Source of the DNA: Actinomycetes bacterium
Lineage (GTDB): Bacteria; Actinomycetota; Actinomycetes; Mycobacteriales; Mycobacteriaceae
Direction of reading: 5' to 3'
Length of the DNA stretch: 8,951 nucleotides
Assembly: GCA_023416315.1 (NCBI GenBank)
Contig: JAEZIA010000069.1
Location: forward strand, 1-8,951
Shown here: piece by piece, positions 1-6,051 of the stretch
Position numbering within the stretch: position 1 is the stretch's first letter
How the letters are laid out: each line of letters begins with the position of its first letter
Position numbers and translations under genes: made by a program
The notes under the pieces: model-generated
What the model saw: only the letters and a program-made list of their open reading frames with translations
Databases searched by the model: none
What the model was told of the DNA's origin: nothing

Positions 1-1021
1 CGATGCGTTTGGTCCGACCCAACCACAACGCCCGACCATCTTGGCCGTCGAACAGCGCGAGGTAGCAGTAGGCGTGACTGGCCATCCGGATCAAATCCGG
101 GATCGGCAACACGGTGCCGCCGGCGGTCACCGCCTGCCCGGCCCGGGCCTGTAGATCCTGGATGGTCGCGGTGGCGATCACCGTCACCGGTAGGCCGTTG
201 TGTTGCCCGAACTTCGGATCACCGAGCTGGCCGCGCACCAATGCTTTGAGCGCGTCGTGCTGACGCTGGGCGCAGCTGCGGGTATCGCGGACCGCCGTCT
301 CATCGCTGGGTGTGGTGGTGGGGGTGTCGTCGGCGGGGTTGCACATGCCGGGGGCGGCGAACTTCGCCAGCCACGCATCGAGTTCGGAGCGTAGTTCGGG
401 GTCGGCGATCAACCGGCCCACGCTCATGCCGTCGACGCCCTGGCCGCCGCACCACACGAAGCCGCGCTTGCGGGCCCGATCCGCATCGGAGAACGTCCCA
501 TCGGGATTCAGATGCAACGCGAGCCGGTGGGCAACCCGTTCCAGCTGATCCGGGCGCAGCACCGCCGCCTTGTCGGCCAGGATCTTTTCGGCTTTCACCG
601 CCTGGGCTGGGGGTATGTGGTCGGGCAGGTCGCGGAAGAACTTCTGAATCACCCGCACATGCTCAATATCGAGCTGCCCGGCGTTCCACACCCGCGCCGT
701 TTCCGGCAGCACCGGCTCCAACGGCTCACCGGTCAACGTCGTACGCGGCAGCAGCTGTTCGGCATCCCGAATCCGGCGCTTGGCTTCCCGCGGGCTGACC
801 CGCAACACATCCGCCAACGCGATCCCCACCGGCGGACAGCCCTCGAACTGCTCCAACGACCCCACCCCGGTAAGGGCGATCGCGGAAAGGCGGCGCTGCT
901 GGGTTTCGATCCACTCCAACACCGCGAACCGCTCCGGCGGCGCGAGTGCGGTGAAGTCCAGGCCGGCCAGCGAGTCGACCGCAGCGGTGAGCGCCTCGCG
1001 CCCCACGTCAGTCGAACTCAT
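1..1021 (-). CDS. 13E12-repeat family protein, DUF222 domain (putative HNH endonuclease), 3' end outside window
   Basis: An open frame with no stop runs from the ATG at 1021 off the left edge, giving about 340 visible residues. The sequence matches the DUF222 part of mycobacterial 13E12-repeat proteins: an N-terminal helical region with LEWIETQQRRL (about 35-45), then RVSPREAKRRI (74-84), then GQLDIEHVRVIQKFF (115-129) and RPDQLERVAHRLALHLNPDG (156-175). The visible part ends in ALWLGRTKRI, which in this family lies just before the C-terminal HNH nuclease motif, so the nuclease domain should begin just outside the window. That domain is inferred, not seen. These genes are multicopy in mycobacteria, and REP13E12 copies serve as integration sites for phiRv1-type prophages. 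The ATG start is supported by a -10 hexamer 7 nt upstream and by an SOS box across the start codon. There is no ribosome-binding site. It lies downstream of the lpqN-like gene on the same strand, with a 115-bp gap. Confidence 0.9.
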   Translation of the reverse strand, partial: MSSTDVGREALTAAVDSLAGLDFTALAPPERFAVLEWIETQQRRLSAIALTGVGSLEQFEGCPPVGIALADVLRVSPREAKRRIRDAEQLLPRTTLTGEPLEPVLPETARVWNAGQLDIEHVRVIQKFFRDLPDHIPPAQAVKAEKILADKAAVLRPDQLERVAHRLALHLNPDGTFSDADRARKRGFVWCGGQGVDGMSVGRLIADPELRSELDAWLAKFAAPGMCNPADDTPTTTPSDETAVRDTRSCAQRQHDALKALVRGQLGDPKFGQHNGLPVTVIATATIQDLQARAGQAVTAGGTVLPIPDLIRMASHAYCYLALFDGQDGRALWLGRTKRI

Positions 1022-1027
1022 GTTCGA
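1012..1027 (-). promoter_or_regulatory. LexA SOS box over the 13E12-family start codon
   Basis: On the minus strand the sequence is TCGAAC-ATGA-GTTCGA, a perfect match to the mycobacterial LexA site TCGAAC-N4-GTTCGA, and all 12 consensus bases are present. The central ATG is the start codon at 1021-1019. Bound LexA would cover the predicted transcription start and so block transcription. Several 13E12-family genes of M. tuberculosis are known LexA-regulated, DNA-damage-inducible genes, which fits. Confidence 0.9.
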
Positions 1028-1028
1028 A

Positions 1029-1034
1029 AGACTA
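1029..1034 (-). promoter_or_regulatory. -10 element (TAGTCT) of the 13E12-family gene
   Basis: Minus-strand TAGTCT fits the mycobacterial -10 pattern TANNNT. It ends 7 nt before the ATG at 1021, which places the transcription start on or beside the start codon. No convincing -35 is visible. A leaderless mRNA is inferred. Confidence 0.6.
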
Positions 1035-1136
1035 CCGCCACCCACCGACAAGACAGCGTCACCAGCAGATCCCTGTGGACCAACCTGGAACTGGGGATGA
1101 CCCGCGGAAGTGCATCAGCGGCAATCTAATTGACGA

Positions 1137-1835
1137 TCAGGGAGTGATTGTAGTCTTCTCGTCGATCACGTTGGTCGCATCCATCAGCGGACCTTCCTGG
1201 CCGTCCACTGCATCGGCGTTCATCTGCAGGACGTAGAGACCGTCCTGCCCGGGGATCACCACCGTCTTCTGGGCGATGATCCGCTTCTTGCCGTCCTTGG
1301 TGTAGTTGCCACCGAGTTGAACGGCGTCGAACCCGCTCAGCGTGCTCTTGTTGGCCCCGTCGCCCAGTGGCGTCCACCCGGGCAGGTTCTGCAACTCGCC
1401 CGGGGCGAATTCCAGAACCTTCTGCGGATCGACATTGCCGGTCAGTTTCGAGACGATCGCGATGATGCTCGGCGGATCATTCTTGTCCTGCGGGGAGTCG
1501 AAGACGATCGCGCCGTACGCCCAGTCCGGCGTCTGCTGCCCGGCGTCCGACCAACCCGGCGGCACAGCCAGATCGATATTGGGCGAACCGGGATCGCCGC
1601 GCTTGACCGGTTTTTCGGTGATCTGATTTTCCTTCAGGTAATCCTGAATGGTCTTGTTGGTGCCGGCGGCGGGCGCCGGACTTGCCGACGTCTCAGTGGC
1701 TTTCGACGTAGTCTCGGTCGACGTCGTCGTCGACGTCGCGCTCTCGTCCTTGCTGTCCGAACCGCACCCGACGAGCGCGAAACTCAACGACACAGCGGCC
1801 AGACCGGCCGTCGCTACCGTCGTCACCTTGTTCAT
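1137..1835 (-). CDS. lpqN: LpqN/LpqT family lipoprotein
   Basis: Encodes a 232-aa secreted lipoprotein. Residues 1-24 form a lipoprotein signal peptide ending in the lipobox LVGC, with C24 as the lipidated cysteine. Residues 25-59 are a Ser/Thr/Ala/Pro-rich linker. The mature domain begins with TIQDYLKENQITEKPVKRGDPG (about 62-83, written here only to show position), followed by SPNIDLAVPPGW (84-95); both blocks are typical of the LpqN/LpqT/Mtc28 family (Pfam Lipoprotein_LpqN). Known members are anchored outside the plasma membrane, and LpqN has been linked to cell-envelope lipid trafficking and to host CBL binding; neither role can be shown from this sequence. I chose the ATG at 1835 over an in-frame start at 1883 because it has a strong AAGGAG site 8 nt upstream and starts directly at the signal peptide. 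Which family member it is (LpqN or LpqT) is not settled. Confidence 0.88.
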   Translation of the reverse strand: MNKVTTVATAGLAAVSLSFALVGCGSDSKDESATSTTTSTETTSKATETSASPAPAAGTNKTIQDYLKENQITEKPVKRGDPGSPNIDLAVPPGWSDAGQQTPDWAYGAIVFDSPQDKNDPPSIIAIVSKLTGNVDPQKVLEFAPGELQNLPGWTPLGDGANKSTLSGFDAVQLGGNYTKDGKKRIIAQKTVVIPGQDGLYVLQMNADAVDGQEGPLMDATNVIDEKTTITP

Positions 1836-2055
1836 CCCGCGTTCTCCTTTTGTCGTGGCGCACTGTTGCCAGAGAGCAACCAAATTCGATTGAGCAGCTT
1901 AATGCCCTTCTCAGCGGTGATGAAGCTTTTGCCGCGCCATCCGATAAATGGGTGCACCATGGGCGTAGGTCGCGTATTTGCAGTGACGCAACGTGGTCGC
2001 GGCGGTGGGTCGGACGAAGCCACCAGGGGCGTTGCGCTCGGCGTGTGGGGGCGCC
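1836..2055. other. Divergent intergenic region between lpqN-like and PE-PPE genes
   Basis: This 220-bp gap is flanked by two divergent starts, so it should hold a promoter for each gene. It is more AT-rich than its surroundings around 1880-1980. On the minus strand TAAGCT (in the stretch around 1895-1905) fits TANNNT and has a TTCATC hexamer 17 nt upstream, a weak candidate for the lpqN-like promoter. I found no convincing -10 for the PE-PPE gene and no clear operator or small gene. Confidence 0.5.
1844..1849 (-). promoter_or_regulatory. Ribosome-binding site of the lpqN-like gene
   Basis: Minus-strand AAGGAG lies 8 nt before the ATG at 1835. It decides the start codon against the longer frame from 1883. 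It is the only strong Shine-Dalgarno sequence in the window; most other starts look leaderless. Confidence 0.85.
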
Positions 2056-3387
2056 ATGGGCACGGTTCGGCGATTGCTGTGCCTGGCGGTGCTGGTGGGC
2101 GTCGTGGCGGCGTCGGGTTCCGCGGCATCGATGACGATCGCGGTGCACTTGACCGCCACCACCGCCTTGATCATGGGCGGCACCGGTCATCCCCTCGTTG
2201 ACGAGTCTCCCGATTTCGTCGGGCAATTCGTTCGCGGCGCGCTCGACCTGTTCATCGCGCCGACGGGCGCGCTGCGGTCCGATGCCACCGATCCGACCTC
2301 CTACCGGCTGGCCGCGGTGCACACACCCGAGCACTTCTGGCCGGTGTACGGCACCGACATTTTCGACAGGTCGGTGGCCACCGGTGTCGGCAACCTGGGT
2401 GACTGTCTGCAGGGCCGGGCGTCGTGCCAGGCAAGCTATTTCACCGATGGCGTGGCAGGCACCTCGGACTATGTCGCGTTCGGGTATTCGCAGAGTGCGC
2501 GAATCGCGAGCATTGCCAAGCGCAATCTGATCGCGCAGTACCGCAATGCGGACGGCACCTGGACTCCGGTGGTCGACGCCAACGGTGCTCCGCTACACGC
2601 CTCTTTCGTGCTCATCGGCAACCCGAACCGGCCCAACGGGGGCATCCTCGAGCGCTTCGCCGGGCTCCACATCCCCATCCTCGGCGTCACCTTCGACGGC
2701 GCGACGCCCACCGACAGCTGCGACGGCACCGATTGTCGATTCCGCACCGCCGATATCGCCTGGCAGTACGACGGGTGGGCCGACTTCCCGCGGCGGCCGC
2801 TGAACCTACTCGCCGACCTCAACGCGCTGGCCGGGATCATCTACCTACATCCCCACTACACCGTGTCCGCCACCGAGGCGATCTACCAGGGCACCACCGG
2901 AGACACCGCCTACTACCTGCTGCCGACCGCACGGTTGCCGCTGCTGATGCCGCTCGCCCGGCTAGGCGTACCCCCACCGATCCTCGACATCCTCGACGCG
3001 CCGTTGCGAGTGATCGTGGAATGGGCCTACGACCGCGACGTCAACCCCGGCGATCCGACCCGGGCGACGCTGGGCGACCCGAACAATCCGGCGACCATGG
3101 TCCGCGACCTACTGGCGGCCATCGGAGTCGGACTGGACGACGGCCTGCAGAGGGCCGGCCTCGGGCGCCCGCTGGGCACCACACCGGCCGGACCGTTCGG
3201 GGTCGGCGGCGGACCGCCGCCCGCCGGAGCGCCTGCGGTGATCGCCCCCGCTCCTCGGCCCACCGTCGCCAAACCACGCGGTATAGCCGGCTTCACACCC
3301 CGCAACCGCCCTGCCAGGGACGCTCGCCCGCCCACCGGCCACAAGCGGCAGGGCGGCGGTGTCGGCGGCCACCGCAGCCGGTTCTGA
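2056..3387 (+). CDS. PE-PPE domain-containing protein, putative secreted serine hydrolase
   Basis: Encodes 443 aa. Residues 1-25 form a basic plus hydrophobic N-terminus that resembles a Sec signal peptide or membrane anchor. The PE-PPE domain (alpha/beta hydrolase fold) follows from about 38: MGGTGHPL (40-47), then the nucleophile elbow GYSQS at 143-147, with S145 as likely catalytic serine (GxSxS). Candidate acid and base are D239 in QYDGWADFP and H265 or H267 in YLHPHYT, inferred by analogy with mycobacterial PE-PPE esterases. Residues about 375-443 form a Pro/Gly-rich, Arg-rich, probably disordered tail. There is no N-terminal PE or PPE domain, so this is the stand-alone form common in fast-growing mycobacteria. 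Family members act as esterases or lipases, or in trehalose-lipid assembly; the substrate here is unknown. The ATG at 2056 was chosen because it begins the hydrophobic signal and follows a G-rich stretch (GTGGGGG). A longer GTG start at 1993 adds 21 residues before that signal. Confidence 0.85.
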   Translation: MGTVRRLLCLAVLVGVVAASGSAASMTIAVHLTATTALIMGGTGHPLVDESPDFVGQFVRGALDLFIAPTGALRSDATDPTSYRLAAVHTPEHFWPVYGTDIFDRSVATGVGNLGDCLQGRASCQASYFTDGVAGTSDYVAFGYSQSARIASIAKRNLIAQYRNADGTWTPVVDANGAPLHASFVLIGNPNRPNGGILERFAGLHIPILGVTFDGATPTDSCDGTDCRFRTADIAWQYDGWADFPRRPLNLLADLNALAGIIYLHPHYTVSATEAIYQGTTGDTAYYLLPTARLPLLMPLARLGVPPPILDILDAPLRVIVEWAYDRDVNPGDPTRATLGDPNNPATMVRDLLAAIGVGLDDGLQRAGLGRPLGTTPAGPFGVGGGPPPAGAPAVIAPAPRPTVAKPRGIAGFTPRNRPARDARPPTGHKRQGGGVGGHRSRF

Positions 3388-3437
3388 CGACGATGTGACG
3401 CCGGACGCGGTGGGGGTTTGCCGTTGTGTCGCATGGG

Positions 3438-3443
3438 TAAATT
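3438..3443 (+). promoter_or_regulatory. -10 element (TAAATT) of tspO
   Basis: TAAATT fits TANNNT and ends 6 nt before the ATG at 3450, which places transcription initiation at or next to the start codon. TTGCCG at 3418-3423 resembles a -35, but the 14-nt spacing is short. There is no Shine-Dalgarno sequence, so a leaderless mRNA is likely. Confidence 0.6.
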
Positions 3444-3449
3444 GCCGCC

Positions 3450-3923
3450 ATGGGAAGGTCGATCGTCGCAACATCATTGGCCACCGGCGTGGCCGCCGTC
3501 ACCGGAAGCCTCGCCAATCGCGGTGTCGGCACGTGGTATCCGCGCCTGCGCAAGCCCCGCTACGTCCCGCCGAGTGCGGTGTTCCCGGTCGCGTGGACAA
3601 CTCTCTACACCGATATCGCGATCACGTCGGCCGCGACCATCGACAAGTTGCGTGGTGACGGCGAGGACGCCAAGGCTCGCACCTACCTCGGTGCGCTGGG
3701 CGTCAACCTGGTACTCAACGCCGGCTGGAGCTGGCTGTTCTTCAAAGCGCACAAGCTCGGTCCGTCGGCGGTGCTGGCCGGTGCACTGGCCGTCAGCAGT
3801 GCCGATCTGGCTCGCCGGTCCGCGGCCGCCGACCCGAAGCTCGGTGCGGCGCTGGCGCCCTACCCGCTGTGGTGTTCGTTCGCGACCCTGCTGTCCACCG
3901 ACATCTGGCGCCTCAACCGCTAG
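3450..3923 (+). CDS. tspO: TspO/MBR family tryptophan-rich sensory protein
   Basis: Encodes 157 aa, the usual length for bacterial TspO, with a five-helix membrane pattern. The family motifs are present in order: WYPRLRKPRYVPP (29-41), VFPVAWTTLY (44-53), NAGWSWLFF (90-98) in helix 3, and PYPLWCSFATLL (137-148) with IWRLN (152-156) in helix 5. Bacterial TspO proteins bind porphyrins and haem, take part in tetrapyrrole transport or photo-oxidative breakdown, and respond to oxidative stress. The aromatic residues of the ligand pocket are largely conserved. A polar residue often Asn in the last helix motif is Ser here (S149). The gene starts 62 bp after the PE-PPE gene and appears to have its own leaderless promoter. 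The ATG at 3450 is supported by that -10 and by the family N-terminus. Confidence 0.92.
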   Translation: MGRSIVATSLATGVAAVTGSLANRGVGTWYPRLRKPRYVPPSAVFPVAWTTLYTDIAITSAATIDKLRGDGEDAKARTYLGALGVNLVLNAGWSWLFFKAHKLGPSAVLAGALAVSSADLARRSAAADPKLGAALAPYPLWCSFATLLSTDIWRLNR

Positions 3924-3928
3924 AACGC

Positions 3929-3956
3929 CACCGGTCGGTGATGCCGCCGGCCGGCG
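3929..3956 (+). terminator. GC-rich hairpins just after tspO, possible terminator
   Basis: Two inverted repeats lie 5 to 33 nt after the tspO stop: CACC-GGTC-GGTG (3929-3940) and the perfect 12-bp palindrome CGCCGGCCGGCG (3945-3956). No U-tract follows, as is common in mycobacteria. Termination is an inference from position. Confidence 0.35.
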
Positions 3957-3989
3957 ATGCGCCGAGTCAATGCGAGAAGTCGAGTAACG

Positions 3990-4010
3990 ACAGGCTCAGA
4001 TACAGCCTGT
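3990..4010 (+). repeat. Inverted repeat upstream of the first DUF5642-like gene
   Basis: ACAGGCT (3990-3996) and AGCCTGT (4004-4010) are perfect 7-bp inverted arms with a 7-nt spacer. The element lies 58 nt before the chosen start at 4069. It could be an operator or a transcript hairpin; the sequence does not decide which. Confidence 0.5.
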
Positions 4011-4056
4011 GACAGCCCATGCCGCGAGGCTCGCGCGCTACGAAGCCAATCGGTGG

Positions 4057-4062
4057 TATCAA
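4057..4062 (+). promoter_or_regulatory. Possible -10 element (TATCAA) of the first DUF5642-like gene
   Basis: TATCAA ends 6 nt before the GTG at 4069, the same geometry as other starts in this window. It lacks the conserved final T of TANNNT, so support is weaker than for its neighbours. Confidence 0.35.
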
Positions 4063-4068
4063 AGCCCC

Positions 4069-4740
4069 GTGCGGCGGCTCATCGTCGGCTTGACGGCGGC
4101 TCTCTGGCTGGCTGCGTGCGCGGAACCGCCCGGTCCGGCACCGCCGCCGACGTCACATGCGGCGAGTGCGTCGCCCACCGCGGGGCCGGTCAACCCGGCC
4201 AACATCAAACGCGTCCGGTCCGCCCTTCCGGCTGGTTACGAGATCGCCGACGTCGCCGGACCGGTGAGCGCGGCGGGCCTGTGGGGCTTCGGATCCGGCT
4301 GGACGTCGACCCCGCCGCAGTGCGCGGCGCTGGCCGACCCGGCACCCGCCGACCCCGGAGCCCGTGGCTACTCGGCCTCCGGGCCGGGCGGAATCGTCTA
4401 CGTCGTCGTGGCGGTGCCCGACCGGCAGGCACCGGATGACACGCTCAGGGCTGACTGCGTCACCTGGACGATGGCGTTCGCGCACACCACCGGCGACGCC
4501 ACCCTGAACGGGGGCCCCGACATCGACGGCGCCGAGACCGTCGCGATGACGGTCACCACCCGCACCGTCGTGGAATCCGGCACCGAGACCGACGGCCAAG
4601 CCGTCACCGCCCAGGCCTACCTGGACGGCCACGTCGTCTTCGTCACGCTGGTCACCGAACCCGGATCTCCGCACCCGCCACTGGATTCCGGTTCCGTCGG
4701 CGACCTGCTGGTCGCGACCGTGGCTGCCCTGCGCAGCTGA
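4069..4740 (+). CDS. DUF5642-like mycobacterial lipoprotein (first of a tandem pair)
   Basis: Encodes 223 aa from a GTG start. Residues 1-17 form a compact lipoprotein signal peptide: basic MRRL, hydrophobic core, lipobox LAAC with C17 lipidated. A Pro/Ala/Ser linker follows (18-45), then a globular domain of about 180 residues with two cysteines (C85 and C130) that may form a disulfide. Conserved landmarks shared with the next gene are the TPPQC block (81-85), the IDGAET block (152-157) and the C-terminal DLLVATVAALR. The protein probably sits on the outer face of the plasma membrane; no biochemical role is known to me. An upstream in-frame GTG at 4009 would add 20 residues before the signal peptide. 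I prefer 4069 because it gives a standard n-region and has a -10-like hexamer at leaderless distance. The DUF5642 assignment is recognition by pattern, not a search. Confidence 0.78.
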   Translation: MRRLIVGLTAALWLAACAEPPGPAPPPTSHAASASPTAGPVNPANIKRVRSALPAGYEIADVAGPVSAAGLWGFGSGWTSTPPQCAALADPAPADPGARGYSASGPGGIVYVVVAVPDRQAPDDTLRADCVTWTMAFAHTTGDATLNGGPDIDGAETVAMTVTTRTVVESGTETDGQAVTAQAYLDGHVVFVTLVTEPGSPHPPLDSGSVGDLLVATVAALRS

Positions 4741-4745
4741 CCGGG

Positions 4746-4751
4746 TACATT
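4746..4751 (+). promoter_or_regulatory. -10 element (TACATT) of the second DUF5642-like gene
   Basis: TACATT fits TANNNT and ends 7 nt before the ATG at 4759. It sits in the 18-bp gap between the two lipoprotein genes, so the second gene may be transcribed separately as a leaderless mRNA as well as by read-through. No Shine-Dalgarno sequence is present. Confidence 0.6.
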
Positions 4752-4758
4752 GGCCACG

Positions 4759-5412
4759 ATGGTGAAACCCGGCGCGGTCGTCGCAGTGCTGTGCGCCGGA
4801 CTCCTCGGCTGTTCGGCCGAACAACCTGCACCCAATGCCGACATCGCGAAGGTGTCGACGGTGAAGTCCAACTTCGGACCGGACTTCAGGGTGTCCGAGG
4901 TCGCGAAGACAGGCATCGACCCCAAGGTGCTGGCCGGCCAGAAGCTGCCCGACGGGTTGACATTCGATCCGCCCGCCTGCGAGAAATTCGCCACCGGCCA
5001 ACTCGTGCCGCAGGGCACGGAGGGCAACATGGCCGCGGTGTCGGCCGAAGGAGACGGTAATCGCTTCATCGTGATCGCCGTCGAGACCAACTCGCCGGTC
5101 CCGGTGAGCGAACCCGGCCCGGACTGCAAGAAGGTCACCTTCAGCGGTCCCGGCATGCGCGGCCTGGTCGAATCGGTCGAGGCGCCGGCGATCGACGGCA
5201 CCGAGACCCTGGGTGTGCATCGCGTGCTGCAAGCCGTCGTCGACAATCAGACCCGCACCGGCGAGACGTACAACTACTCCGCCCATTTCGGGGTCTATCA
5301 GGTCATTGTCAGTGCCAACCCGCTGGTGTCGCCCGGCAAGCCGGTGGTCCCGGTCAACACCGGCCGGGCCCGCGATCTCCTCGTCGCCGGCGTCGCCGCG
5401 GTTCGCGGCTGA
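4759..5412 (+). CDS. DUF5642-like mycobacterial lipoprotein (second of a tandem pair)
   Basis: Encodes 217 aa. Residues 1-18 form a lipoprotein signal peptide with lipobox LLGC (C18). The mature part has two cysteines, C74 in FDPPACEKF and C123 in PGPDCKKV, matching C85 and C130 of the preceding protein. Other aligned landmarks are IDGTET (146-151) and the C-terminal DLLVAGVAAVR. The two proteins are clearly paralogous but well diverged, so the duplication is old. It is probably an extracytoplasmic membrane-anchored protein of unknown role. The ATG at 4759 is chosen over a TTG at 4750 and a GTG at 4762 because the TACATT hexamer lies 7 nt upstream. The gene ends 2 bp before the convergent alkB-like stop. 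From memory, M. tuberculosis has a gene of this kind (Rv0999) beside its alkB-like gene. Confidence 0.8.
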   Translation: MVKPGAVVAVLCAGLLGCSAEQPAPNADIAKVSTVKSNFGPDFRVSEVAKTGIDPKVLAGQKLPDGLTFDPPACEKFATGQLVPQGTEGNMAAVSAEGDGNRFIVIAVETNSPVPVSEPGPDCKKVTFSGPGMRGLVESVEAPAIDGTETLGVHRVLQAVVDNQTRTGETYNYSAHFGVYQVIVSANPLVSPGKPVVPVNTGRARDLLVAGVAAVRG

Positions 5413-5419
5413 GCTCAGC
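5395..5419. terminator. Hairpin and palindrome between convergent genes, possible terminator
   Basis: GCCGCG-GTT-CGCGGC (5395-5409) is a 6-bp, GC-only stem just before the lipoprotein stop. It runs into the perfect 12-bp palindrome GCTGAGCTCAGC (5408-5419), which contains both convergent stop codons (TGA at 5410-5412; TCA at 5415-5417). No U-tract is seen. Bidirectional termination is plausible but unproven. Confidence 0.3.
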
Positions 5420-6011
5420 GCACGTCGCGCGGCCGGAACTGGATGCTGATCCGCGGCCCCTTCGGCAGCGCGGTCTTGGGAACCGCGTGCTCCCAGGTGC
5501 GCTGGCACGACCCGCCCATCACCAGCAGGTCGCCGTGGTGCTGCGGCATGCGTAGCGATTGCCCGCCGCCACGGGGTCGCAGCGCGAACACCCTGGTCGC
5601 GCCGAGGCTGACAATCGCCACCATGGTGTCCTCGGTGCTGCTGCGCCCGATCGTGTCGCCGTGCCAGGCCACGCTGTCGGTGCCGTCGCGGTACAGACAG
5701 AGGCCGGCGCTGGTGAACGGTTCACCGAGTTCACCGGCGTAGATGTCGTTGAGGCGGCGGCGCAGCTTGGTGATCACCGGATGCGGCGCCGGCTCGCTGG
5801 TCAGGTCGTGGAAGCTGACCAGTCGGGGCACATCGAGGACGCGGTCGTACATCTGCCGCCGTTCGGCCCGCCAGGCGACGCCGGTGAGGAGGGCGTCGAA
5901 CAGCGTGTCGGCATCCTCGACCCACGCCGAGCGCATGTCGATCCACGCGCCGGCGCCGAGCTCGCGGCGCTCACTGTGCTCGAACAGCGCGCCCTGAACC
6001 GCCACAGACAC
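5415..6011 (-). CDS. alkB: AlkB-like 2-oxoglutarate/Fe(II)-dependent dioxygenase (putative DNA alkylation repair)
   Basis: Encodes 198 aa from GTG 6011. AlkB enzymes oxidatively remove N-alkyl lesions such as 1-methyladenine and 3-methylcytosine using Fe(II), O2 and 2-oxoglutarate. The Fe ligands are visible: H117 and D119 in WHGD, and H175 in TWEHAVPK. The 2OG-binding pair R187 and R193 is in RISIQFR, with the R-x5-R spacing of the family. YRDGTDSVAWH before the HxD motif resembles the AlkB signature, but the usual Asn of N-x-Y is Cys (C105). Thus it is an AlkB-type enzyme of an actinobacterial branch; its substrate is not proven. An ATG at 6032 would add 7 residues. I prefer the GTG because TACCCT lies 7 nt upstream of it, the ATG has no such element or ribosome site, and the longer start falls inside a LexA-like box. 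It converges on the lipoprotein gene and lies 45 bp downstream of soxR. Confidence 0.88.
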   Translation of the reverse strand: MSVAVQGALFEHSERRELGAGAWIDMRSAWVEDADTLFDALLTGVAWRAERRQMYDRVLDVPRLVSFHDLTSEPAPHPVITKLRRRLNDIYAGELGEPFTSAGLCLYRDGTDSVAWHGDTIGRSSTEDTMVAIVSLGATRVFALRPRGGGQSLRMPQHHGDLLVMGGSCQRTWEHAVPKTALPKGPRISIQFRPRDVR

Positions 6012-6018
6012 AGACCCG

Positions 6019-6024
6019 AGGGTA
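6019..6024 (-). promoter_or_regulatory. -10 element (TACCCT) of the alkB-like gene
   Basis: Minus-strand TACCCT fits TANNNT and ends 7 nt before the GTG at 6011. It abuts the LexA-like box at 6025-6040, so a bound repressor would occupy the spacer of this promoter. Confidence 0.55.
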
Positions 6025-6040
6025 TCGCACATCTGTTCGA
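6025..6040 (-). promoter_or_regulatory. Probable LexA SOS box upstream of the alkB-like gene
   Basis: On the minus strand the sequence is TCGAAC-AGAT-GTGCGA, matching TCGAAC-N4-GTTCGA at 11 of 12 positions, with one T-to-G change in the second half. It lies directly upstream of the -10, about 14 to 29 bp before the predicted transcription start, a position suited to repression. DNA-damage control fits an alkylation-repair gene. Confidence 0.75.
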
Positions 6041-6051
6041 CGTTGAAGCGT

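Noticed and set aside
1704..1745. GTC/GAC-rich repetitive stretch
   Set aside because: It codes for the Ser/Thr-rich linker of the LpqN-like protein. It is codon-level low complexity, not a regulatory or mobile repeat.
2424..3398. Plus-strand open frame (324 codons) inside the PE-PPE gene
   Set aside because: It is an Arg/Pro-rich out-of-frame reading. The overlapping frame carries the GYSQS hydrolase motif.
4009..4068. Longer GTG start for the first DUF5642-like lipoprotein
   Set aside because: It adds 20 residues before a normal lipoprotein n-region and starts within an inverted repeat, without a ribosome site or a fitting -10.
4153..5508. Long minus-strand open frame (451 codons) opposite the two lipoprotein genes
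   Set aside because: Its translation is low-complexity Gly/Arg/His-rich with no family motif. The plus-strand frames have signal peptides and conserved paralogy. It is a shadow frame of GC-rich DNA.
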